DNA of 64,000 nt from Blakeslea trispora (taxonomy: Eukaryota; Mucoromycota; Mucoromycetes; Mucorales; Choanephoraceae). The stretch covers positions 124,001-188,000 of the forward strand of contig JAIWNE010000060.1 in assembly GCA_025331445.1 (NCBI GenBank). The letters run 5' to 3'. Of the stretch, positions 13,112-23,371 are shown piece after piece. The translations under genes were made by a program, and so were the position numbers. Position 1 is the first letter of the stretch. Every line of letters begins with the position of its first letter. The notes beneath the pieces were generated by a model. That model did not search any database. It saw nothing but the letters and a program-made list of their open reading frames with translations, and was not told the origin of the DNA.

Positions 13112-13434
13112 TTATTGTTGGCCCATCTTTTGCATCTTTTCGCCTACTTTGGTGTTTGTATCGAAAAACTTGGCAACACAGTTATCAATGCAAAGGGTGT
13201 CTTGTTGAGTCAGATCAGCTTGACCGTTACTCAGGTTGATACATTTGGCATGACATGAATCGACAATTCTTTTTTTTTTTTTACTAAATTAATCATGGAT
13301 GCTTTCCTTTTTTTTTCTGTCATGATTTACCTGTTGAACAAATCAGTCACCATCTCGAGTTCTTGCTCGGCCATGGCAATGTTTTGAGGATTGATAGTTT
13401 GCTGTTGTTGAGCGTTTACACCAAAGTATGACAT
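13112..13434 (-). CDS. TIM10: Mitochondrial intermembrane-space chaperone Tim10
   Basis: A small gene of two exons (13434-13331 and 13268-13112) giving 86 aa, the usual Tim10 length. Tim10 pairs with Tim9 in the intermembrane space and escorts hydrophobic carrier precursors to TIM22. The protein starts MSYFGVN, then AMAEQELEMVTDLFNR; the intron splits the Arg codon after FN. Exon 2 then gives the twin CX3C motif: CHAKC and, 16 residues later, CIDNC, followed by the helix KVGEKMQKM before the stop. Both disulfide pairs are present. It is convergent with the HPC2-like gene, about 220 bases away. The plus-strand frames over the second exon are shadows. Confidence 0.93.
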
Positions 13435-13641
13435 TGCTGATTAAAGTAGAGGAAAAAAAAAAGAATGTAAAAAAATGAGGCCCCATGCGATTGAGCAAAG
13501 TAACGCGAATGCAATATGATTGGATGATATATCATTTACAGGTAAAGAAAAAAAAATCCCTAATTTCGGTTTAACAAGCTGTAGAAAGGTATTCTTGTTT
13601 TCTGACTATACAAATTGAATGCTGCATTCAATCATCGCTTT

Positions 13642-13815
13642 ATTTGAGAGTGTTCATCAACATAATAAATGCACTCTTATAGTATATGATCTTACATTGA
13701 ATGGTATTTTAGCGCTTGAAGCGAAAAAAGCTAAAGGATTTGTACTCTTATACTTAAAGCATCTCTATGTCAAACAACTCTTAAATCGAGCGATTACTAT
13801 AAATCATGATATTCA
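13642..13815 (+). repeat. Dispersed repeat copy A (related to 42841-43010)
   Basis: This segment shares an ordered series of words with 42841-43010: GAGTGTTCAT, ACTCTTA, TTGAATGG, TTTAGC or CTTAGC, TGAAGC, AAAGGATT, TACTCTTA, ATCAAAC or GTCAAAC, CTTAAAT, and GAGCGA followed by TTACT or CTACT. Both copies run in the same order and orientation on the plus strand with moderate divergence. A plus-strand 74-codon frame over it is probably incidental. Confidence 0.6.
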
Positions 13816-14921
13816 TTTCAAAGCCATACATTTGCTTATCTAAGAAGCAAGTATGCTTGTCATTCAGCAGAGCTTTCATCCTGCAAAATACCTGTCTAGA
13901 CTGATATAAATTAGTCTTTCTCCACTGTTCTTTTTATTGCTACTAAACTTCTTTGGGAGATAGAGGAGGGATGAGAATTTCTTTTGTTTTTTGGTATTTG
14001 ACAACTTGCAAGTTGTTGAAGCAGTCTTCTCTTTATTCATTATTACTCTTTAGAAGTTACTACGTGTTTGATCGAGGATGTAGACAACCCCCACCCCCTT
14101 TTTATGTCTCCAAATGTTCAAAAGGTAATAAGAAAAAAAATCAAAACATGATGGATACTTGAAAGCAATATGTGTTTGTTCTAATCGCAGTATGGATAAA
14201 TCATTGTGGTTAATATATCTTGTTGTTTTCTGCTTCTTTTGCTTTCTTGAAGAAATGAGTTTATTTGATCGCATAGACAATCACTTTGTCGAAAAGTCAG
14301 GGAATCACTTAATAATTGTTTGCATTAAAACAACTTTTCAAACATCAAGCATACCTATTTTATTTTCCCGCTGATTCTTTGTATTGCTTCACATAAAACC
14401 TCGGATACATAGTAAATATTGCTATAAATTCAAAAGTAGGAAGAATATCCGTAGCTTGTCTTACAAGGAAGATGGCAACAATCTTAAGGGGGAACCCCCG
14501 TAGTCAATCGTTCTATTTCACAGCCCTTATACTTGTTTCCCCCAAAAAAAAAGAGTTATTTTGGAAGGACAAACTTTAGTAAAAATGAATTGGAAAACGA
14601 AATTAAGGAGTATGATAGACAAGAGAAAGTATTGATATTGACTTGGAGTAGATAATTTGTCTCAATCAATCATTTGTGTCAGTCAATGTCTCTGTATAAA
14701 TGTTTGATCATCGCTCTTTTCAGAATACATAACAGGTCATGTACAGCATCAACTTTGCTCACTATATGAACTTTTATAATTGATGAAAATGATTATCATA
14801 TATTGTATATATGCAGGATACAAAATTTCATTGTCACAAGCAATTTCTTTATGAATCTCTTGTTCAAATGTCTTGTTTCAAAATAAATAAAATAAAAAAA
14901 GGCCTTTAAATTTCATTTCGC
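13816..14921. other. AT-rich spacer, no supported gene
   Basis: Short open frames on both strands lack recognisable domains. A tight inverted repeat GGGGG-AA-CCCCC lies at about 14489-14500 and a poly-A run at 14544. The last part is the upstream region of the secreted-protein gene at 15015. Confidence 0.5.
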
Positions 14922-14929
14922 CTATAAAT
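14922..14929 (+). promoter_or_regulatory. TATA box of the small secreted-protein gene
   Basis: A clean TATAAATA lies about 86 bases upstream of the ATG at 15015, within an otherwise AT-rich but non-repetitive stretch. Spacing fits a TATA box with a leader of roughly 50-60 bases. The assignment is by position and sequence only. Confidence 0.5.
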
Positions 14930-15014
14930 AGAGTGCAAACAATAAGATCCTTTGTCAAAAAATCTTCTTTTAACATCTATTTGATTTAGTGATAGTTTTT
15001 AGAAAGAAAACACA

Positions 15015-15404
15015 ATGAAATCTACAAGTTTCTTCGGTTTGTCCACTTCTCTCTTCTTAAGCACTCTGACACTTGTTGTTGCTGATACTTGGATTGCTTC
15101 TATGGTTTGTGAAGACAAGCTTACGCTTTTAGTACAGCACAGAAATGATCTTGGCTGGCAAACGGTTACATGGAAACAAGATCAAGTGTATTCCGACTCC
15201 AAAAGTTGTAGCGATGATGAGATTATTTGTATCAGAGATGTACTTATTTCGAGAACAAATTGCGAGAAGGCATCCGCTGACTTCAAGGTACAACACGGTA
15301 ATGCATGGTCAAGATATACTCATATGGATTTCAGTACTACCTATCGTTCAGAATTTGGTTTCTCCATCAGTGACCCATTCTTCTTTAAACCTGAGTTTCT
15401 ATAG
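15015..15404 (+). CDS. Small secreted protein of unknown function
   Basis: A single-exon ORF of 129 aa. The first about 23 residues are a good signal peptide: a basic start (MKS), a hydrophobic Leu/Ser/Thr-rich core, and a likely cleavage after VVA just before DTW. The mature part of about 106 residues has four cysteines: near the start in MVCED, then SKSCSDD, IICIRD and TNCEK. This spacing would allow two disulfides, and there is no membrane segment after the signal. I do not recognise the family. Its own TATA box, single exon and intact frame suggest an expressed gene. Candidate roles such as an effector or a cell-wall or antimicrobial protein are guesses only. Confidence 0.62.
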   Translation: MKSTSFFGLSTSLFLSTLTLVVADTWIASMVCEDKLTLLVQHRNDLGWQTVTWKQDQVYSDSKSCSDDEIICIRDVLISRTNCEKASADFKVQHGNAWSRYTHMDFSTTYRSEFGFSISDPFFFKPEFL

Positions 15405-16252
15405 ATTGACTAAAAGTTCAAATAAGTACCATAATACAGGTATTGGATTAGGAGTTTTTGTACAAAATATACAAACAAAACAAGGCTTTTGTACAAATTT
15501 ACAACTGTAGTCTTTTTTTTTTTCAAGAATTAGAACAACTGGGTGTGTACCAATGTATCAATATGTATAGAAGTAGTTGCTTTGTTTTGAAAATAATGCA
15601 CAGTAAAAAAAAAACTTTTAAATTAGCCATGTGTTTCTTACAGTAAAGCCTAGAGTGTCCAATACAATAAATTAACTGGCAACTTGTTTTGCACAATTTA
15701 TCGTTACCTGTGCTGTACTCTTTTTTTTCGATGGCTTACGATAATCAATAAGTTATGGATGATATAGAAGGTCTAGTGGCCAGAGCCATCTTGAAGATGA
15801 CTGGAGAATCATGTAGCATAAATCCATTGAGAAGAAGATTCGTTCATATTCAGATGAAATTTTTCGTTCCGTCTTTTGCTTTGTGATAAATCAATCCAAT
15901 TCAAAAGAAATTCTTAGTAGACCTTCCTCTTATCTTGCTGGCATGCTACTAACAACAAGGATTTATTGCTGCATCCAGCATCCCACAAATATTCTTTGTT
16001 TGATCAGTGTCTTATTTTGTCTATTGTCAAGTCTTGCATTCATTCTCATCTATTTTGTCACTTACACTCTATTCTATTCCAACGCAATCATTCAAGTTGA
16101 CTATATATTACCTTGTTTAGTACTTGGCTCCATTCCTATCATCTTCTGTGCACAAATTGATTATTGACATTTTGTTATTTTCACCTTGACTCATTTAGGA
16201 CTTTTAACTAGCATCTACACATTCAAATCTATTCTCTTTTTCTTTTATTACA
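15405..16252. other. Spacer with possible mobile-element remains
   Basis: A plus-strand frame at 15883-16167 (94 codons, hydrophobic, Leu/Ile/Tyr-rich) has no good start context or domain. It leads directly into the LTR-like repeat at 16253, so it may be the reverse reading of a longer element. Nothing else is supported. Confidence 0.4.
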
Positions 16253-16375
16253 GTCGGATGACTCGAGACCTGGTGCTCATTACTTATAACCTTGCTGCCT
16301 AACTGCTCTGTTATATCTATTTGTTCTCTTTCTCAAGTTACTGCAAAAACTATCCTTTGTCCTGTCATAACAACA
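16253..16375 (-). repeat. LTR-like dispersed repeat, copy A, 3' of tRNA-Ser
   Basis: Read on the minus strand, this begins near TGTTATGACAGGACAAAGG and continues GATAGTTTTTGCAGTAACTT and GGTTATAAGTAATGAGCACC before reaching TCATCCGACT. The same sequence, only lightly diverged, is found on the plus strand at 46273-46395 behind the tRNA-Lys gene. Each copy starts with TGTT, as LTRs of Ty3-like elements often do. The far end of this copy is not clearly defined; similarity fades beyond about 16220. It could be a solo LTR, an LTR fragment or a short non-autonomous element. Confidence 0.6.
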
Positions 16376-16439
16376 ATAAAATGCTCAACCTACCCAAATC
16401 GGCTACATGCACTACAATCTAGAACAAAATGAAAGATAT

Positions 16440-16521
16440 CGTCGCCTGCAGGATTTGAACCTGCGCAGGCAGAGCCTATATGATTTCTAGTCATACTCCT
16501 TAACCACTCGGACAAAGCGAC
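16440..16521 (-). tRNA. tRNA-Ser (anticodon AGA)
   Basis: On the minus strand the sequence folds as a class II tRNA with an enlarged variable arm. The acceptor arm starts GTCGCTT and pairs with AGGCGAC. The anticodon loop is CTAGAAA on a TATGA/TCATA stem, giving anticodon AGA (Ser). The T arm reads GCAGG-TTCAAAT-CCTGC. The discriminator base is G, as expected for serine. I see no intron. The A box (GAGTGGTTAAGG) and B box (GGTTCAAATCC) are intact. Confidence 0.93.
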
Positions 16522-17722
16522 TCAGTTATTGTTAAATCTGCTTGCACAAATATATTCAATAATTAAAATGTGCCGAAAAGTCACGTGATTTGCCGGACAG
16601 TGCCGGCATTTTCTTCATTATAATCGGGTGGGGTGCACTTAAGCCAAAGGAACAACCTTATATCTAGTCTTATTCTACCAAAGCGGTTAAAAACCCAAAA
16701 TTCATGCAGCGAGGGTTCAATCTTATGAATTCATAGATAAAGTAAATCAACCTCATCCTACCAGTGCAGATTCTGGCTACCAATGCAGAGCCTTTCCCAA
16801 TAATAACACAAATGCTGATAGATTCTCGCCATGTAGTATACTCATTTCCAGAATTGTTGGCATGTTGAAATAAGATTGTACCTATCTCGAAGTTTCGTCA
16901 GTGTTTGCTCGTAAAATAGCTATTAAGTATGAGAACCTGAAGATTTAATTAAGAAAAAAGATTCAGAAATGCCAATGAACAGAATCTTACTTGTTCTTTG
17001 TGACTAAGTGTGATTTGCTTATTCTTTTGTTTTGAATAACATATGGTGAAGTTTTTTATACTGAATATAACAGGAAAGTATCATGACCGAAAAAAGATAC
17101 TGATTTGATAAATGTCAACTGAAAGAGACCTTATATGGGTAGTTTGGCTATTTCACCCTCTCCAATATGATTTACTCATGATTTACAGTTTTTAAGCACA
17201 AGAGCCAAATTATCCATATATACTGCACTAAGATGTAACAAAGTGTCCAGCCGACATAATTAATCTTAGCTTTAAAGAGTAGCCCGTAGATAAGTAAATC
17301 TATTGGTAGTGATTGATTTCCATTGCTCGAAGGCTTACAGAAAGATGTAGCTTATATTGTCTTTGCACATAGTCACTCGACTTGTTATGTTCTATTTTAA
17401 AGTCCATAAAGTCATATATCTGTCGACAGTCTAATCCATCAACGGGAGCTCGAGTGGTTTTATTATAACTTGTTTGATTAAGAATGCTATGGCCAATGTT
17501 GAGTACTGGCTGATTCTCTGAATTCATTTATAGTATGCAGTAATTATCTCATTCTCTCTAGGCTCTTTATGAAACTAGCACACTTATTACAGATAGAAAA
17601 ACCAGAGTTAAATGTCAAATCAATATATTCTGTAATCTAACTTATCACTCTTTGACAACAATCTCTGGATTGTTTGGAAAATATCAAATCATTAGTTAAA
17701 ACTCTTTATTTTTTAGCCGAGT
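16522..17722. other. Spacer between tRNA-Ser and the acid phosphatase gene
   Basis: Near 16592-16609 there is an inverted repeat TGCCGG-ACAGTG-CCGGCA, and just before it a CACGTG E-box-like word, 60-90 bases upstream of the tRNA 5' end. A minus-strand frame of 75 codons at 17300-17527 has balanced composition but no start context, splice partner or recognised domain, and may be a relic exon. Otherwise nothing is supported. Confidence 0.45.
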
Positions 17723-19432
17723 TTATTTGTCGCATTCCTTTTCCCAATCTAAAGGCACCTGTTCGTGCACAATGGCTTTGAAGGCTTCAAAAGTACAAAG
17801 AGTTGGATCTCCTTTTTTATGCTTGCCTGCGGCCTGACATCCGGGCAACTTTAAAGTTTTTTCATTGTACTTGACACGCACAAAGTGCTGGTCTTGATCT
17901 TTTTGTTTGAACAGCTCAAACAAGATGGCACTGCCAAAAGGTGGCCATCTATTTTTTTTTAAAAGATAAAGAGAGAAATCAGAAATCCTTTCTTTCAAAC
18001 AAGTTCATATATTTTTTTTACCTTTCATCAAAGGCATCCATCATGATCAAAAGAGGACCTACCGTACTAAAGAAAAGAGAGAGAAACAGAAATCAGTGTG
18101 CTTTTTTGTATGGTAAATGACAGAGTATAAACGTACGTATCATGACCAGAATAGACAGCTAGTTTGAGTTTATCGTTGTCACCTTGATCCTCTTTGCGAT
18201 CCATGCGGTCACGAATTAATCCCATCAATCGACCTAAAGCCAACCTACGTACTTCCCTTGATTCCATAGCACCATAAAACCACTCATGAACTACTACAGA
18301 TTCAAGATCATCAAGAATACTTTGGTCTATATCAGATGGTAATTGGAAGCCATGAGCTTTAGCTGAGATAAGTGTATCTAAAATGCCATTGGCAGAAGGA
18401 TGGCTTGTCAAAGAAACATCTTCAACATGATGTCGAAGTCGGTAAGAGAGTGATTCCATCTTATCATGCATATGTTTGGCTACTTCTTTGTTGAACTCTT
18501 TAGCTAATGCACGCAGACGATAACAGTTGGGATTAGGAAACATCAAATCATCTCTAGGATCACTATAAAGAAAGATAGAGAAAAAAAGCAATGAATTGTT
18601 TGTTTTAGTGAGCTTCATGGCCACTCTTATCCTACCGAATATGAAGCTTCAATCCAGTGAAATCCATAGGCCTCTTGTGCTCTGGATAAAGACCTCCTCC
18701 AATCATTTGTAAAACTGACTCCTGTGTGCGAGGATAGTCTGAGCTTCTCAAATAAATGCTCTCCTCATCAAACACATCTGGCAAAAACTTCATTCTATCA
18801 ACATTCATATTAGTTCCCTCTTTTCTCTTTTCTAGAAAAAAAAAAGGACATTTACTTATTGACGTAAAATTCTCTTAACCGTTCACCTAGCGAGTTCATT
18901 CGATATCTTCCCAAGTTAGTCAGTTGGCCATAATAGCTAAGATAAAATGAAAATGGTCAGATATAGGAAAGAGAGTGAGAAAAGTAGAATGAGAATCAGC
19001 CATATCTAGAGATAGCCTACCAACCGCCTGAAGCCATTTTTCTAGAGTCATCTCTTTCAAGTACTCTTTCCACTGGTAGTTGTGTGACATGCTGGACTTT
19101 TTTCCCATCTTTTTCTTGCTTATTAAATTCAGCAATTGTCGCAAACATAGCCGCATTAGCGTCACATAAGTTCCAAATAGCAGGTACCATATGCTCAAGT
19201 CTTCTTCTGACAGGCGTACGCTCGCCTATGATAGTCGTTCAAAATTGATTTCTGTTTACTTATCTCGAGACTATTTAAGCTTTACCATGTCTGTGTACTA
19301 TCTGTAGTAACCTATAGGTTTACATTTTATTAATACGAAATCATCTTTTTTTTTTTTTGCTTATGAAGCATACTTTAATTCTAAATCGGAAGGATAATGG
19401 TCTTCGAGAAACTCGGGTAGTTTAGCAGACAT
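17723..19432 (-). CDS. Histidine acid phosphatase (histidine phosphatase superfamily, branch 2)
   Basis: Eight exons on the minus strand (19432-19374, 19311-19286, 19225-19021, 18936-18856, 18794-18636, 18562-18137, 18066-18022, 17948-17723) keep frame and give about 408 aa. Splicing exons 1-3 rebuilds the nucleophile motif HRHGERTP; exon 2 is a micro-exon of only 26 nt ending inside that motif. The proton-donor motif HDTT, in SGHDTT, is rebuilt across the exon 6-7 junction and followed by VGPLLIMMDAF and the family's WPPFGSAILFEL segment. There is no signal peptide, so the enzyme is probably intracellular, closer to the lysophosphatidic acid phosphatase (ACP6) group than to secreted phytases. 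That subgroup placement is inference; the superfamily call is firm because both catalytic motifs emerge only after correct splicing. Confidence 0.9.
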
Positions 19433-20539
19433 TGTATGAACACAATCAAATGAATATATAAAAAAAGAAAAGAGAAAGCTGTGCAGAAATAATCTCAAAG
19501 TAATTTTACACTTTTTCTAGCCCAATCAAATCTTTATCTCTGCACAAAGCAAAAAAAAAAATCAAAAAAAGCAGTTTTGTGTGTAACCCTGAACACTTTC
19601 TGGCCTCCTTGGCTTGATCAATAGCTGTGAACACACATGATTCCACCATGATGGACAATGCGACCACCATGGTGGGACATGTTCTTAACATTCATACAAA
19701 TATCTTTAAAAAACGGGTTCTTCCTCCTATACAGTTGTTTTAGTCTAAACAAGTAAAAGCGGTTCTAAGCTCAACCTGAACATCCCTACTATCAAGTCCT
19801 TATACAATGTAAGATCCCCAAGCGTCCAAAAGCACAGTGTTTCGCGCCTTGTCCCTGTCCTAATAGCATAATGCTCACTAATGTATTTTCTTTACCTTTT
19901 ATTTTTTATATCTATTGTTATATGAATAAAGATTTACAGCCCTTTTAAGTTCTCTTTTCAACCCCAGAACATCTCTTCATTGTGGATATTTTGATCTAAG
20001 GAAGAAATCAGGAAAATAACTATTGGGATTTTATTGAAAGACTTGATTATATCGTCTACTAAACTAATGCCCGAGACAAGGTGTTTGAAGTAAAGTAAAT
20101 ATGATCTGCAACACAGCGGATCTAATAATACTTTTGTTCTCAACTTGATTGAGCAGTTTTAAGAGTAGACATCGAAGACGGACTAGACAAGCTTCAATTA
20201 TTGCAAGTAAATGGAAAGAAAGAGAGAGACAGGAAAAGAAAATGCTTCTTTTTGTACCGCTTTAATAACAAACTACACACCTTTAACGAAAAACAGACGT
20301 ATGTAGAATATGCTTTTGAATGCGTGTGATATTCGCTGACTATTCAATAGCTGCTATAAGCAGGTTTACTAGATGGTTAGGATGATAAAAAACTTGCCAA
20401 GAAAGCTCATGGCTGTAGACTATGCTAATCTTTTCCTTTTTTGCGACCTCATCAGCGGAGTTGCTTTTCGAAATGGAGCATTTAAAAGCGGATCGACAAC
20501 CTAAAGAAGAAAAAGAAGCCTTCGATTTTCTATACCAAA
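19433..20539. other. Divergent promoter region between the phosphatase and CAS1 genes
   Basis: The two flanking genes are transcribed away from each other, so both promoters lie here. Short minus-strand frames (19506-19691, 19958-20143) lack recognisable features. An AG-rich stretch sits near 20215-20230. No gene is supported. Confidence 0.5.
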
Positions 20540-23139
20540 ATGGGGGCTTCATCTGAATCCAGCCTGATGCATAAGCTAATAAAACTTGGCTGTATTTCGA
20601 CTTTTGTTTTAATATTTGTAGCCTCTTTGGGACGCTATCTGTTTGGTATGTCTTTTCTTTTTTTCGTTTTCTCTGTTTCTTTTTTTTTTTCATTTTCTCA
20701 TCTTGACATTTAGACTACAAAGATCAGACTCGCTGTTCTAGTTTGTTAAATGAAGGCTGGTGGGCAGACAAGACCATGAAAAACTGGCAACCAGCAAGCT
20801 GTATGCTTCACAGCTATAAAGCGCCTGAAATTCAACACTGCCTTAGCCATGCCCGAGTTGTCTATGCAGGCGACTCCATCGCTAGACAACAGTTTTTTGC
20901 AGCAGTTCAACTCATGCGTCCCAACATGGATGTTTCGGGAGAGGCGCATGTCAACCGCAAGTTTGTGATAGATGGTGTCACTATGGAGTTTTGGTGGGAC
21001 CCTTATTTGAACGAGACACAGAGTTTATTTGGAAACCACGAGAGACCTAGCTTACTCGTTCTCGGTACAGGTGCCTGGCAGATGCACTATCTAGGTGATA
21101 ATTACTTTGGGGAATGGAAAAAGTCAATTGATGGAGTGTTCGGAGCTATGGCTTCTTCTTCCGCATTGGCTGATGCAGTACTACTGAGCCCTGTAGAGTG
21201 GCCCGATTATGACAGGTTGAATCAGAATCGATCGACCACAATGACAACTGAGAAAATCAGCAAGATGAATCAGTATTTGAAGGAAAAGGAGAGTCAAATT
21301 GAATCAGTCACACCATTTGCTGTTCCTTTTGTATGGAACAAAGTCAGTACAGACACACCCTTAGATGCGACTGAAGATGGTCTTCATTTTAATTCTGCTG
21401 TCACTACAGCTCAAGCTCAAATCGCTCTGAATTACAGATGTAATAATCAGCTTGACAAGAAGTTCCCTATGAGCAGCACATGTTGCTATGATTATCCTTC
21501 GCCCAGATGGTATCAGATGTTCTTTATGGGATTATTCTTGATTTGGACTCCAGTTGGCTTCTTGATCAAAAACTCTTCAGGTAAGTCTGGTTTTTTTTGA
21601 GGCTCTTGTCTGTTCTTAAACAGTACTGATGATATGACATCTACTACAGCTGCAGTATCCAACAAACTGTTCCCAGCAACGAATATATTGAATTCAGTAT
21701 TTGTCTTTGGATTGTGTGTCATTTATATGTATTTCTCGGATCGAACTCAATTATTTGGCAAGATCCAAAAGAATTTTGATCCAACTGTGTTTACAATGAT
21801 GATGATTGCTGTTGCTGTGCTCGGGATGATCAAGTTACAGCGCAAAAAGGAAGGGGATCAAGGATTTCTTAATCGTCATCAGACAGATGAATGGAAGGGC
21901 TGGATGCAAGTGATCATCCTTGTCTATCATTTCTGTGGTGCATCAGGCACATCTGGCATCTATAACGCAGTGCGAATTCTAGTGGCAGCCTATCTCTTTC
22001 AAACAGGTTATGGTCATTTCTTTTTCTTTTACAAGAAAGCTGATTTTGGCATTGGGCGTATTCTGAATGTGATGGTGCGACTCAATTTCTTGACTTTTGT
22101 ACTTCAATACTTGATGGACACAGACTACCTAAGTTACTATTTTACACCTTTGGTTTCTTTCTGGTTCCTTGTTATTTGGCTTGTCATGTACATCGGTCAT
22201 GCTTGGAATAAGAATCCAATCTTTATGTTATCCAAGTTAACTCTCTGTTGTTGTTTAACCACTGCATTTATCCATGTACCAGGTGTCTTGGAATTTGTAT
22301 TTTCTGCTCTTGAAGTAGTGGCCAATGTTCATTGGAATGCAGCTGAATGGCGCTTTCGTTTAGCTCTCGATGCTTATATTGTCTATGTTGGCATGTTATG
22401 CGCCTATGCGTTTATCAAACTAACAGAGCACAAGATAACTGAGCACCCACGTTGGTCTATCATGAAGCAATCATCTATTGCTCTTTCAGGTGTAGCCATG
22501 GTCTGGTACTTTTGGTTCGAACTGACTCGAGAAAACAAATTTGTCTACAACACAATTCATCCTTATATTTCATGGATTCCTATTTTGGCCTTTGTCGTTC
22601 TACGCAATATGAACACCTACTTGAGAAACACACATTCCGAGCTGTATGCGTTCGTTGGCAAGATATCGCTCGAAACATTTATTGGTCAGTTCCATATGTG
22701 GCTTGCAGGAGATACTAGAGGTCTTTTAGTAATCATGTCCCCTCCTACTTGGGTTGCTGGCTTAGGTTGGTGGATTAATTTGATTGCTTCCAGTTGCCTC
22801 TTTATCTTTGTCTGTCATTACATGAGCCAAGCAACACACGAAATTTCAGTTTGGATTTGCAAGTGTGCTAAGCCTTCATCAGATTCTTCCAAATCGAATA
22901 GAAATCAAGGAGAATACCAAACTGTACCTCTTTTACCTACAACACACGGATCAGAGCCTTTAGATCCAAATCAAGTTGGTAATGCAGTTGATAGAGCAGA
23001 GGAACAAGAAGAAGAAATCTGGGACTCTTCGCTTATGAGTAAAAATGAGCCAAATTGGATCAAACAGTTTTTAGATGATACCCGAGTTAAATCCTTTTTG
23101 TTTCTTTTGTTGGTGAGCATAGTCAATCATCTTTGCTAG
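20540..23139 (+). CDS. CAS1: CAS1-type sugar O-acetyltransferase (Cas1p 10-TM acyltransferase family)
   Basis: Three exons (20540-20645, 20714-21580, 21650-23139) give about 820 aa. The N-terminus has a signal-anchor (CISTFVLIFVASLG), then a luminal PC-esterase/GDSL-like domain with VYAGDSIARQQFF near residue 85 and a DGLHFN block near residue 260 (the family's DxxH position). From about residue 310 onward the protein is a polytopic membrane domain of ten or more helices, as in Cryptococcus Cas1 and animal CASD1, which O-acetylate cell-surface polysaccharides or sialic acids in the Golgi. Family motifs such as HFCGASGTSGIYN and FIGQFHMWL are visible. The C-terminal tail is acidic and ends in a hydrophobic stretch. 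A GT at the extreme 3' end could start one more intron, with acceptor near 23190, and alter the last residues. Role in capsule or wall glycan acetylation is inferred from the family. Confidence 0.9.
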
Positions 23140-23371
23140 ACTTGGAGAGTTTGTAGTTTTTCTTATGCCATTTCTTTCTTTTTTTTTCAGAAAGAGAAGG
23201 ATATGTACATAGAAAGTTTTATGTATCTCTCTTTCCTTTTTATTGTTCTCATTTCATCACATAAAATAAACGCAACATAGCAAAAAGAATCTATATTTTC
23301 TGTAATTTGTACAGCTTCGTGATTTACTCTCGCTAATGACAGTAAGTTGCAAAAAAAAAAGTATCCCTAAT

